Origin: Sweltsa coloradensis | Lineage: Eukaryota > Arthropoda > Insecta > Plecoptera > Chloroperlidae | Assembly (NCBI GenBank): GCA_024449915.1 | Contig: JAMZAV010000322.1 | Coordinates: 186,001-250,000, forward strand | DNA: 64,000 nucleotides | Reading direction: 5' to 3' | Shown: positions 23,087-33,740 of the stretch, piece after piece | Layout: every line of letters starts with the position of its first letter | Position numbering within the stretch: the stretch's first letter is position 1 | The notes under the pieces: generated by a model | Seen by the model: the letters and a program-made list of their open reading frames with translations, nothing else | Told to the model about the DNA's origin: nothing | The model's database searches: none | Translations under genes and position numbers: made by a program

Positions 23087-23515
23087 TATTGGGATCTCTC
23101 CTTGCCGGATAATTTATGTTAGACTTGATGTTATGATGTTTCACAAACAATGGCCCAGTCAATGGTTGCTTTTCATTCCAATACTATGCTGCATGCAGGC
23201 TAGTTCGTCAAGAAAATCATTCACGTGACACCTACCAGACATGTAGTGTTCTGACAGTTCCTTTGAAGTGGCGTTTGGTTGTCTTTTGATGGTCTTTGTG
23301 CTCCTGAACCAGGTCTGTTTCCTATGCATTGTGGTGGACACTTCGACGGGCAAGAGGATTCTCCGGTCCCAGGTCGCTGGGGCGAGCTCTGGCGTGAGGG
23401 GTGGTGTTGCTATAAACAAACACGCTGGCATGAATGGCACATATGACACTACCTGCATTGCGAATGTATTTATACCATTGTGTTGATCAACGTTATGTAC
23501 TGACATGGTACGTAC
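23087..23515. other. Intron, nothing recognised
   Basis: Open frames on both strands here lack splice borders and coding texture; taken as intron next to the 23.5-kb exon. Confidence 0.45.
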
Positions 23516-23659
23516 CTGTTGATTTGTTTTTGCCACTGTGGCACATAATAGGGTATTCTCTTTCGTCACGATCCGCATCTCATTCTCGAGAGTGCACAAT
23601 TTGTTTTGCAAACATTCTATGGTGTTTTCTTTAACAGCAGTTCTTCTTGAAGGGAATAC
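23516..23659 (-). CDS. Coiled-coil protein exon (unidentified, phase 0/0)
   Basis: The 48-codon exon starts after CATACTTTTTAG with GTATTCCC and ends CAACAG/GTACGTACC. It reads VFPSRRTAVKENTIECLQNK and continues LCTLENEMRIVTKENTLLC, a heptad coiled coil. Phase 0 on both sides matches 41107-40655 upstream and 20664 downstream. No homologue recognised. Confidence 0.7.
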
Positions 23660-23717
23660 CTAAAAAGTATGTGATAATTAGAAACTCTGATTTAAATTCT
23701 TATACCATATACCGGTA

Positions 23718-24225
23718 CAGGGGCGTAGGAACGGGAGGGGATGGGGGGAACACCCCCCCCACTTGTTGGCTTGACCCCCCCACCCCCCCAGTGGGGGGGT
23801 CAAGCCAGGTATGGGTGATTTTTATGATTTTTACTACAGTCGGGCTTGCAAACAAAAAGGAAGGTTTTTGTTAACATTTTTTAGAAAGATTCAGTAAGAG
23901 AAAATGATTTGCGAGACTTCATAGACTAGCCATCTGATTAGAGACTAATATTCATTATATTTTGTGAGCAGTGTTTTCACTCCCAAGCAGACTGTCGATC
24001 GATTTTAGGCAGGTAATCATCTAATCAATCTTCAATGCAATATTAGCTTTTAAATGTAACCTTATTCATAATAAAAATTCGCCTGAAAACGTGTTTTAAG
24101 GCCACCTATCAAGGCACCTTTTTTTAAAAAATCTCTGGGGCAAAGCCCAGACCCCGGTTTGCCCACCCAACCTTGTAGTCACTTCAGTGTAACCCCCCAC
24201 TAAAAAAATAGTTCCTACGCCATTG
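23718..24225. mobile_element. hAT-like MITE (CAGGGGCGTAGGAAC ends)
   Basis: Ends CAGGGGCGTAGGAAC and GTTCCTACGCCATTG are complementary with few mismatches and lie between perfect 8-bp duplications TACCGGTA (23710-23717, 24226-24233). 508 bp, non-coding, with poly-C/poly-G tracts near 23750-23800. Confidence 0.8.
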
Positions 24226-24264
24226 TACCGGTACTACCTAAACTATGACTGTAATTTAGATTAG

Positions 24265-24425
24265 TTGGATTAACAGCACATCAACCGCTAGGTATGGCCA
24301 ATGTAGCCTAAGAGATATGAAGGCAAAACCCATGCAGGTCAGAACCAGCTACGGATTGGGGACGAAGGGGGGTTCCCAAGTCTGACGATGACCTCCGGGA
24401 CTTGCCTCTATAATCATTGTAATAC
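24265..24425 (+). repeat. Repeat D fragment
   Basis: CATCAACCGCTAGGT, GGTCAGAACCAGCTACG and GGGGGGTTCCCA match the first half of the D units at 8961 and 40035 with many substitutions. Confidence 0.5.
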
Positions 24426-24436
24426 CGTACTACATT

Positions 24437-25557
24437 CAGGGCTTCCACTGCATGTCTTACCTAAATATAGTTGCATTAGTCTCCTAAAATCTTCAAAATA
24501 GTCTAAAAATAGTCTCCTTAAATCCACAAAAAAGTCGCATTTAGTCCACAAAACAGTTGCAAATAGTAGTCTCTTAAAATAAATCTCGCCTGAAATGTGC
24601 TGAAAGTTATATAACAAGGCAAATGAATCTTTTGTTTTACATTACCTACTTCAAATCATGAATAAGAATTACCTAAACAATTAATTAATTAAAAAGAATA
24701 AAGAATTGAAAGGAAGTCTAAAATCCGTGCGTCAATTCTCCGAAAATAGAAACCAACTCCAAAACGGGAAATGTTGGAATGTTGGCACTTTCATATGAAA
24801 TAGGCCTGATATAATATGTTCAATGCACAGAGGTAATGAGAAATGGTGATATAAAAACCCAAATTTCGCGATTTCCAAAAAATGCTCAAAATCGTTACTA
24901 AAAAATAAAAAAGGAGACCCGTAAGTTAGGGATGACACCAATTCCAAAAAGTAAGAATCGATCATTGTGACCCAAAAATTAGTCAGAATTGGTTCTCAAC
25001 AAAAAATAAATATTTTACGCACCATTATTTTGGTGGACTATTTCCGCGGAGTCCGTGATACGCGCCGTTATTTTGGCGGTCTATTTCCGTGAAGCCCGTG
25101 ACGTCACGGTACCGCCTACCGCATGCATAATATTCGGTCTGGACCGGCACCTCCACCATTCCCCTACATTTTGCCCACTAAAAGGTTCAATTTTGCGAGT
25201 TTATTCGCGTTTAGACCAGTTTGATACAATTTTGTTTTTTTATTTCGCGCTATGTACACGAGAAATTCGCGTTTTCAAAATGTGTTTTTTCCATCTCTAA
25301 TTGATGTAATTTGTCGGCAATATTACATTTTAGGCAATAAAATGGACATCTAGAAAATTCGCGAAATTCTATATCACCATTTTTCTCTGCCTCTATGCAA
25401 CAACACTGCTAACAGTAAAAATAGTCGCATTTTTTTTTTACCCAATTTGCCGAAAAAAGTCGCTTTTTTGCTAATATTGCCAAAAATAGTCTCCAAAAAG
25501 GGACCTTGCTAAAAATAGTCTCAAAATAGTCGCATAGTCACCTCAGTGGAAGCCCTG
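24437..25557. mobile_element. hAT-like element (CAGGGCTTCCACTG ends)
   Basis: Ends CAGGGCTTCCACTG and CAGTGGAAGCCCTG are perfect complements. Flanks share only TACATT, so the duplication is imperfect. Subterminal sequence repeats AAAATAGTC/GACTATTTT. A second inverted pair (ATGGTGATATA near 24843, TATATCACCAT near 25372) suggests a nested palindrome or element. Confidence 0.65.
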
Positions 25558-26190
25558 TACATTACGTGTTTATATTTTATTTTTCTATGATTGTAATACT
25601 TGTTTATAATTATTAATAATTTAAAAAAAAAATTAATACTTTCCAACTGATGCCATCAATTTTAATTTGGAAGGTGTACATACACAAAAATGTATCTTAT
25701 TTGGAGGTCTTAAACCATAATCATCAATTAAATGCATTATCTGTGGGAGACCGTATTACAGAAGCGCTGTGAGCGGTGCAGTTCAACAAATTCCCAGTCT
25801 GCCTCTTCATTCAAGAATAAAATTATTTTGTTGTGCAAATAAATATGGCTGTGAGACGGCTAAATCACAACCCCATGCGCAAGGCGAGCGCTGACTGCCT
25901 ACTGTCATTCATCAGACATTCTTTTCTATTTTGTAAACTTTTGCCGATTATTTGAATTAAACACACAACACTGACGCACCTGTTGTTTAACTAGTTAAAA
26001 CATTTATTAAATAACAGGTAGGCCTACTGTTACAATATTGAATAGGCTATTTGCATGAATGTTAGATTTAAATTAAACATTATTTATCCCTAGAGAATGA
26101 AACGTCCTGAATCCAAATATCCCGTTTATTATTTTATGTTAAAAAAAATGTTTCGACATAGATATTGTGACTTGAAGTGTAGTATTTTCT
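25558..26190. other. Intron, nothing recognised
   Basis: AT-rich; no gene, repeat end or RNA gene supported. Confidence 0.5.
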
Positions 26191-26608
26191 ATCACACACA
26201 TAACAAAAACTTGTAGAAATACAGCCAAACCTTACACACTCAAAAGAAATGAGATCTAAAAAAAGGGCCAAGCTCATCTACCCTTCCACATTTGCGCATT
26301 CTTAATTCATAAACGTACAGTGTCCCATAACAGCATCCTCGAAAAGCTTGGCAAAATAGAATTTGCGATTATTATTTAAACGTAATAGTTCAACCAAGTT
26401 CTTTTTTCTAATTAATTTAAACGTAATAACATGCAAATTTTATTTTGCCAAGCTTTTCGAGGATGCTGTTATGGGACACTGTACGTTTATGAATTAAGAA
26501 TGCGCAAATGTGGAAGAGTAGATGAGCTTGGCCCTTTTTTTAGATCTCATTTCTTTTGAGTGTGTAAGGTTTGGCTGTATTTCTACAAGTTTTTGTTATG
26601 TGTGTGAT
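26191..26608. mobile_element. Near-perfect palindromic MITE
   Basis: Arms of about 165 bp (26191-26365, 26435-26608) are almost exact complements, from ATCACACACATAACAAAAAC inward past GAGATCT and ACAGTGTCCCATAACAGC to CAAGCTTTTCGAGG. The roughly 70-bp centre carries TTTAAACGTAATA on both sides. A half copy is at about 48650-48862. Confidence 0.8.
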
Positions 26609-27530
26609 CACATTACTTTTTCAAGTTCCATTGCAAAATTATATGTTAAAATATAATAATTTTATCAAAGTTGATTTAATTTCTATGGTATTAGCAGTAA
26701 CAATATAGGATGTAAAATATCTAGACCCGGATTCATGTACATCCTGGGTATAGGTGGTATAACCATGGTATAACGACGGTATAAGGACTGGACCCCAATT
26801 CTTGAGTTCGTGGGAGATGAGTTGAAAACGCAATTTGAAATCGAAGTCGTTTTCGTTTTCGAAGGAATTGGTATTCTTGAACGGTATCGTGGAAAACGTC
26901 ATACGTTGTGAGTTGAAAGAGTATCACGAAATCCAAACACTTTAAAAAGATTTGCGTATAGCAAAGAGCTCGAAAAAGTTCTATATTTATTCTAGATGGC
27001 AGTGCCTTCATAAACGCGGGCCAATCGAAAGACGAGTTGCATGAAATGATTTGATTGTTGCAATTATGTAAACAAACAGATGAGCAAGCTCATATTATTC
27101 GACACCTTGCTTCGACATTGTGTTTGTGTGTATTGTGTGGCAGAACCACCGGGCAGAACAATGTTGTGCTGGCCTAGGGTTGGCTAAGAAAGGCCTAGGG
27201 CTTGTCAAACATGTAATGTAAGTACTTATTTTATCTAGTCCTATAGCCTAATGGAACTTTAGACCTACACTTTTGCATTATAAATAATTTTCTACATCTG
27301 GGCCTAGGCCAGGGACGGTTTCTGATTTGTTTTATGAGAGTATAATGACAACTTTTCTCGTTTCACACATAGAAGCAAAATTTAAAATGTCCGCCATTTG
27401 TTAACGTATCGCACTTTCCCGCCTAACTCTGCTTATACCGTCAACAAGTGTCAAGTAACTATGGTTACTTGTTGATTGTATGCCTAGTGTTTAAGGCTTA
27501 TTTTAAAACCCTTATTTGGAAGCCTTCCAA
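26609..27530. other. Intron, nothing recognised
   Basis: No exon or repeat boundary could be supported. Long frames near 26640-27010 lack splice borders. Confidence 0.4.
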
Positions 27531-27534
27531 CAAA

Positions 27535-27655
27535 CTTTTTCAACTTTTTTTTTTCAAAAGAGACTATATTTCTATAACCTTAATGTCCATGTAAAATATG
27601 AACATTGTAGTCCCACCCGTCTGGTCAGAATCGCGGGCCGACGTATTAGATGTTA
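27535..27655 (+). repeat. R1 inner module, isolated
   Basis: AACTTTTTTTTTTCAAAAG, AACCTTAATGTCCATGT and CCCACCCGTCTGGTCAGAAT match the approximately 130-bp module present in R1 copies at 4.95-5.15 and 28.6-28.7 kb. It is followed by a short AGCAGT tandem run. Confidence 0.55.
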
Positions 27656-28095
27656 GCAGTAGTAGCAGTAGCAGTAGCTAACATCCTTAAAGTGATTTTG
27701 AGCATGTTTCAAGCCATTTTTTCACCAAGAAGGAATGGTCGTACCCCAATAAAATTTGGCATGTGTTGTCAGGTACCTAAATCCCCTCGATTGTGATAGT
27801 TTTCAAGTTCACATCACGTTACATGACGGCTGGGTAACACCTCGAAATCACCCCAACTCTGCTTGGTGTATAAGGTGCTTGAGTGTGTAGCGCACCGCGG
27901 CTTGGCTGCGGCGCCCTAACGGGCACCTAGATTTTGGAACATACGTACTGTGAAACGCGCTGTCAATTGGTCATTCCATTATGACGTATTTAGGCCCTAC
28001 ACGGGCGATGATGCGTGGCCCAGAGCTTGTCAAAACAGCGCTACCGCAGCCTGTTATATTGTTGCCGAGAGATAATCCAAAGCACTTGACATTCT

Positions 28096-28995
28096 AAAGA
28101 TACTAGGAAAACGCTAAAGTCCCGTCGCATTGATGGATGAGCTATTTTGTAAGTTTTTAGTTTGCGTGGGATCTATTTACTTATCAAGGGCCTTTTAAAC
28201 GCATTGTTGGTGATTGTTGTCAAGTTTCTATTGTTCCTAGTTATATCAGTGACACTGACTACACATACCTCACCTCGAATCGAAGCTGCATGCAATGAAC
28301 AGACTGACAGCAAAGCGAGGCTCACTGCTGTGCGCGACTGCGCGTGCATGTAGCAGTCAAAAGGTGCGGGGCGGCGAGGTCATATCGAAGCTGCACGCAA
28401 GTTGTACGATATTCATGAGAAATATTTATTCGATTGCCTCCAGAATCATATCATATCAAACTTAAGTGATTTCAAACGTTCCCACATAGTTTCATCAAGA
28501 TCGGAGTAGCCGTTTGCCCGGACACGGATCAAATGTCACGAAAATATCGCACTAAAAATCGAAAAACACATATAAAAACCTTTATTTCTATGGTTTCTTA
28601 CTAACTTTTTCAACTTTTTCTTTCAAAAGGTACTACATCACCATAATCTTAATGTCCATGTGAAATATGAACGTTCTAGCCCCACCCGTTTGGTCAGAAT
28701 CGGCCCAAATGTCACGAAAATATCGCACTAAAAATCGAAAAAAATCGTAAAAAAATCGATACCGGTATTCATGAGAAATATTTCTTCGATTGTACCCAAA
28801 AACGTGGCAGGTCTAAGTTCAGAGATTTCGAAGGTGCCCTCAAAATTTCATCAAGATCGCATATGCCGTTTGCCCGGAATCGTGCAAACAAACGGACGGA
28901 AAAACAAACAAAAAAAAAAAAAAAAAAAAAAAACATTGGAGCTAAATTTTTTGAGGGGTCAGTGAAATTGAAGTTTTCGCTTCGCTCATCCAATT
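28096..28995 (+). mobile_element. Repeat R1 copy
   Basis: Starts ACTAGGAAAACGCTAAAGTC, CCGTCGC, TGGATGAGC and ends CGCTTCGCTCATCCAATTA after an A tract of about 20. It contains the CCCACCCGTTTGGTCAGAAT module and TTCATCAAGATCGCATATGC. Its ends define the family in the orientation opposite to the 15246-16018 copy. Confidence 0.65.
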
Positions 28996-29174
28996 ATTTT
29001 TGCGTTATACTGCACAGTATTTGGAAGACCGTGGCTAATATGGGAGGGCCTTATTACGTCACACTTTTGGCGCGGAATTTAAACGTTTTTGAAACGTCAT
29101 TTTTAATTATTTTTTATAAAATACCTACAGTAAGTGCTTCAAATTTTGTTTTGAAACTGTTTATACATTGTAGA

Positions 29175-29735
29175 ATCATATGACACAACTGATAAAAGAG
29201 TCCGGTTTCATCACAATTATAAACATCGCGGGCATCATATTTCTGGATAAGTTCACGATCATTTCGAAGCCAAGTGTCACATGTCTCAGTGTTCACAACA
29301 CCGCTTTCACCACACAGAGACTGATAGCTAATGTTGTACGGTTCTTCAATCGGTCCAACCATCCATTGCCTGGGCGAAAATCCTTGCCCAAAGCAATGGC
29401 AAAGCTAGATGCCTTTGCCTTAAGCAATGGGCCACTTACAGGTACATTACGGGCACGCACGTCACAAAACCAAATGTACAGCGCCTGTTCAACATCGTTA
29501 TGTACTGCGAAGCGAACACGTTTTGTCTTCACTTAGCACCGTTTTGCTGTTGGCAGTTTCAATTTTCACTCGATCCCGCAAAATGGTCGACAAAGAGCTT
29601 GCCGCTATTCCATATTTGGCCGCAATGATGCTTTTCTTTATTTTCTTGTCGACGTCGCCGATTATATCAACTTTCGTCTTCAGAGATATGATTTTGCGTT
29701 CTGTTTCGTTTCCATTACGATGATTAGGCTTAAAC
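29175..29735 (-). pseudogene. Tigger-like transposase N-terminal remnant
   Basis: On the minus strand, in order: a first HTH (KTKVDIIGDVDKKIKKSIIA, KYGIAASSLSTIL), a second HTH region (VEQALYIWFCDVRARNVPVS, GPLLKAKA, GWLDRLKNR) and the first catalytic motif (YNCDETGLFYQL). Two frame changes separate the three parts. Homology stops after the first Asp, so the other two catalytic residues are absent. It is more similar in wording to standard Tigger proteins than the copy at 10561. Confidence 0.75.
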
Positions 29736-30087
29736 ACGCACCAGTGTAGAAAATAGAATAAACAAAACACCGACAAACCCGACACCGACGAGTTTACTCT
29801 ACTGTCATGGATGCAACATTGACCTTGGTTGGCATCACTTTGAAGGTGTCGGCAAGTCGGCAACGTATCGACTTACAACGCGCTCTGTTGTCGACTCGAG
29901 TTACAACTTCCCACGCGCTGCGGGCGACAGTGGTACTTAGCGGTGATTGACAGCTGCCAGTGTACTAGCCATTGAAAAAACATCTACATATACTTATAAA
30001 ACATCGCGAATTTCGGGCCCGGATCAAGTTTTAAGTTTAATTTTTTTCCTTCACATGTAGCGCCGCGTGAAAATCAATAAAAATGAT

Positions 30088-31349
30088 AAGGTTGCCCATC
30101 GATGTTAAATGCCAACATCGACATCGAATCAAAAAAATCGATGTCAAATCGCGATGTCGAAATTTTTCCGACATCGACATCGAAACCAAAAAAATCGACA
30201 TCGAAATTCCAAATTCGCCTTTGTAGCTGAAATATTGGTCCTGCGATCGTTCAGTACGAAATAATACGTGTGAGAAGTTACTTAAAAAACGGAGCAGTAG
30301 GTATGTATCATATTTCCCGAGAACGCCAAGTGTCAACACTAGTCCGTGATGCTGGCCGGCCGGCGAGTTCTCTCCCCCCCCCCTCACCCCGCCCGCTCCT
30401 ACGCAATAGCTGATCTGGCACAACTCGGCCGCCGGGCTGCATGGAGTGAGGCAAATACTACGCGACTATTTATCTCTCCCTTGCTGCAGACAAGTTTTAT
30501 CAGCACCTCTCACACGTGCGTGCAGGCAACAGCTGATATGGTGTGTACTGTGTAGCAGGCTATTAGTACTGACGGACGGAAATTCAGAGGCACTCAAGGT
30601 CGACAAGATAACAAGTGAAGTAGGCCTACATGTTATAGCCTTCTGTTAGGAACAAAATCATTTCAGTTTATTTTACATAAGACTTGTTTTTATTACGAAA
30701 ATATAAAAATAAATATTATTAAATAAAACGAACAATAAATAACTGTTCTGTAGCAAAAATCTGTATTAAAAATCACCACACAAAAAACGAAAAATATCCA
30801 ACATTATAATAAGAATTTGTTAAAAGATAACTGCAGATTGCAATGGATATTACAACCACTGAAGAGAACACGTCAACTTAATCTCCGACTAAAACACAAG
30901 TGAAACAACGTCGATGACTGGATGTACCACCCTCGCAGTCGCACATCCCTTGACCAACCTCAATCTTGGCGGCAAGGTCGCTGACCCCGAGTGCAGGCAG
31001 TGAGAGCTCGATGCGGGGAGGGGGCGGGGCGTAGCCAGCCGGCCAGTGCAGGCGAGGCGACAATAGACACGTCAGTGTGTGCGCGCTGTCATTGAAAACT
31101 CGCGATGAAAAAGTTGTGAAAAATGATGGGGACAAAATTAAGAGACCGTTTTTGGGGGGATTTTATTTTTTTATGCGCTTTATATTATTTTAATATTTAT
31201 ACTTGAAATCGGCGATTTTTGGATTTGGCAAATAATACAAAATATCTATATCATAAAAATCGATTTGACGTTTTAAATAAAAAATCAATGTCAAAAATTT
31301 GCTTCGACATTGATTATTAATCGATTAATCGATGTCGATGGGCATCCTT
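30088..31349. mobile_element. hAT-like element inside the Tigger remnant
   Basis: Ends AAGGTTGCCCATCGATG and, in complement, AAGGATGCCCATCGACATCG; flanks share AAAAATGAT, an 8-9-bp duplication. Subterminal sequence is rich in CATCGATGTCGA-type words on both sides. The interior contains GGCCGGCCGG blocks in inverted order but no transposase. Confidence 0.7.
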
Positions 31350-31527
31350 AAAAAATGATAATAATTGACCAAAAACGTTCGTTAAAACCGATAACCATTC
31401 AAAAAACGTTCGTTATATATGTTTATTTTAACATGTAAATAGTTCAATTTTGCAAGAAAATGAAAATTACTTCTTTAAAACAGAATTTTCGTTAAAAACG
31501 AGTTCGTTAAAAGTGGGCCCGACTGTA

Positions 31528-32020
31528 TTCGTTTGTATGTTAATTGTTTAATATTGTTCACCATCAATTATACAAAGGATAGGAATATTATATTATTATT
31601 ATTATGCAGTATGTATACGTGCCATATACTTTCGTATTACCATAGATCATCCACCATTCATCACTGATCAGTGACCACATTTCTTCTTTTTTGCTGTATC
31701 CCTTAACTAGGTTGTACACGGGGATGTTGTGTTAGACAATGTAGGGAAATTGGTTACACTTCATCTAAAGTAGGTAGGTGAGGTGAGAGAACATTAAATG
31801 ACATGCTAATGATAGTAATGCCAATGTAGGCAAATGATGTACGTTATGTTATGGTACGTTAGCTAAATAGAAAAAAAACCAAAGAACAGAATATGACGTT
31901 GTTACAATATTAATTTTATGATATTATGTTTAAACTGTCTTCAATGCCAACCCAACGCAGAGTTGGACGTGGCATCAGATAATGATGATGATATTTAATT
32001 AAAATGTGGTAATTTTTCTT
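31528..32020. other. Intron, nothing recognised
   Basis: Contains a short TTATTA microsatellite near 31590; nothing else supportable. Confidence 0.5.
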
Positions 32021-33391
32021 AACAATTTCAATACTGGTATGGGCCCTACTAATTAATTACAAATGCAAATTATTGTTGGAAGTGTTATTTTCTAAAAAGT
32101 AAGAATCCCATGCCTTCTATGTGATGTTCCCCTTATCTATGCAATCTATACACCGGTAGCTTTTCTTAGGCTCATTAGTTTCGAACGTCACTCCACACAT
32201 CGTACATTATTCAGAGGCTAGATGGTGTAAAATTCCTTTAAGAGTGTTAGCGAGACGGACATGTACACGGCACGCTCAAAAGCACTCAAATTCAGATGTA
32301 CAACGCTCTGGAGAAAAATTGAAACTACATACGTGAATTCTAAAATGCAGATGACACAGATATTTTTGTGCAGAACAACATACAACAAACAGAATTGATG
32401 TGTGTAATAAACCCTACTATTCACCATTGTTACGTATAAAGTCGACGCAACGATAAAAAGAAGAGGTTGTTCCCGCCGCGCTGACTTTACACCAAACAAT
32501 GGTGAATAGTAGGGTTGATTACATAAAGCAATTCTGTTTCTTGTACGTCCTTCTGCATAACAATATCTGTGTTTTGTGCATTTTAGAATTCATGTACAGA
32601 AGAACTCTCTTATCCGAACTCCGCTTATCCGATGAACCGTGTTAACCGAGCCGCCAAAAAAAAAAAAAAAAAAAAAATTAAAAAAAATAAAGTTTTAAAT
32701 AAGTAAATAAAACATAAAAATAATTACAGACGCCGCGCGCCGCACTTTTTTAAATGTACTCGCATACATTTGTAGGCATGCCTTACGAGTGAGTGCAAAG
32801 AAGATAGATCGGCGATATATCTCGACTTTCGAGCAGTGTGCATCAGTGTACTGAGCATATAGAGTTCAGTGGTCAGTGTGCGTCGGGCGCATCGCCGGTA
32901 AGCGTCAGTGTCACCCACTGAGCATATAGAGATCAGTGTGCGTCGCGCGCCTGCGCGTGCGCATACGATCCAGCCATCTCACACACAGCTGTTCAAAGAT
33001 GGTCGTTGTGGAACTAGATGCAATCATGTTTCAACCGATTCACGAAATTCGTAATCACGACGCATTGAATTGTTATTCCTGGGCTTATCTTATTTCTTTC
33101 CCAGACTTATCTTGCGTCGAGAGCTTCAGCGCGGGCATAGTAGTGAGAGGTTTTCCCACATGAGAAAGAGAGCTAGGCCTAGGCCTATGTTTGCATTGTA
33201 GGCCTAGGCCTACTGCGTCGAGTTTAGGCCTAGGCCTAGACATACGTTTTTATTACGACATGTAGGCCTAGGCCTAATTGTGTACGTGTGTTTGTGAGCT
33301 TGATTTACAAGCTATTAAATCATTAAGTATACACTGTATGAAGTGTATTGTGTGTATTTTAGGCCCTATGTTCCTTTATCCATTACATGTG

Positions 33392-33655
33392 TGTTAGAGA
33401 TCTTTTACCTATGTTGCACTACTGCACATACAGCAAGCTGTGGGTAAGACGCCCTCTTGTGGTTTTGTTATGAACTAGGAGTAGAACATTGTTGTGAATG
33501 AAAGAAGGGAGTATTATATTATTTTTTGATTGCAAGTTGATGAGAATAAAGATTGTATTTATTTAAACAGTGTTATTAATGTAGTTTGCTCGTGCCAGAC
33601 CCTCCAGAACAGATTCCAGCTAACATTTCAGAAGTAAGATAGATTTCAGCTAACA
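33392..33655 (+). repeat. 5' LTR
   Basis: Starts TGTTAGAGATCTTTTACC and ends CAGATTTCAGCTAACA-like sequence (GATTTCAGCTAACA). A polyadenylation-like AATAAA occurs near 33546. The word CAGCTAACATTTCAGAAGT occurs at 33617 and again at 33647 across the LTR/internal boundary. No TGG primer-binding start is seen just downstream. Confidence 0.9.
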
Positions 33656-33740
33656 TTTCAGAAGTGCGGATAGAAAACCTTGTAAGTAACACCCACAAAT
33701 TAAACCAGTCAAGCCATCAAAAGTAGAAGGCCTTGTAACC

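Larger units (their letters stand above)
29175..31525 (-). mobile_element. Truncated Tigger-like element
   Basis: On the minus strand it begins at a TA-flanked end reading CAGTCGGGCCCACTTTTAAC (31525 downward), with repeated TTAACGAAC/GTTCGTTAA subterminal words, and runs into the transposase remnant. The other end is missing. It is split by a hAT-like element at 30088-31349. Confidence 0.6.

Noticed and set aside
23159..23515. Extension of the 23.5-kb exon frame to about 150 codons
   Set aside because: A strong donor (CAACAG/GTACGT) at 23515 and loss of coiled-coil pattern beyond it mark the exon end.
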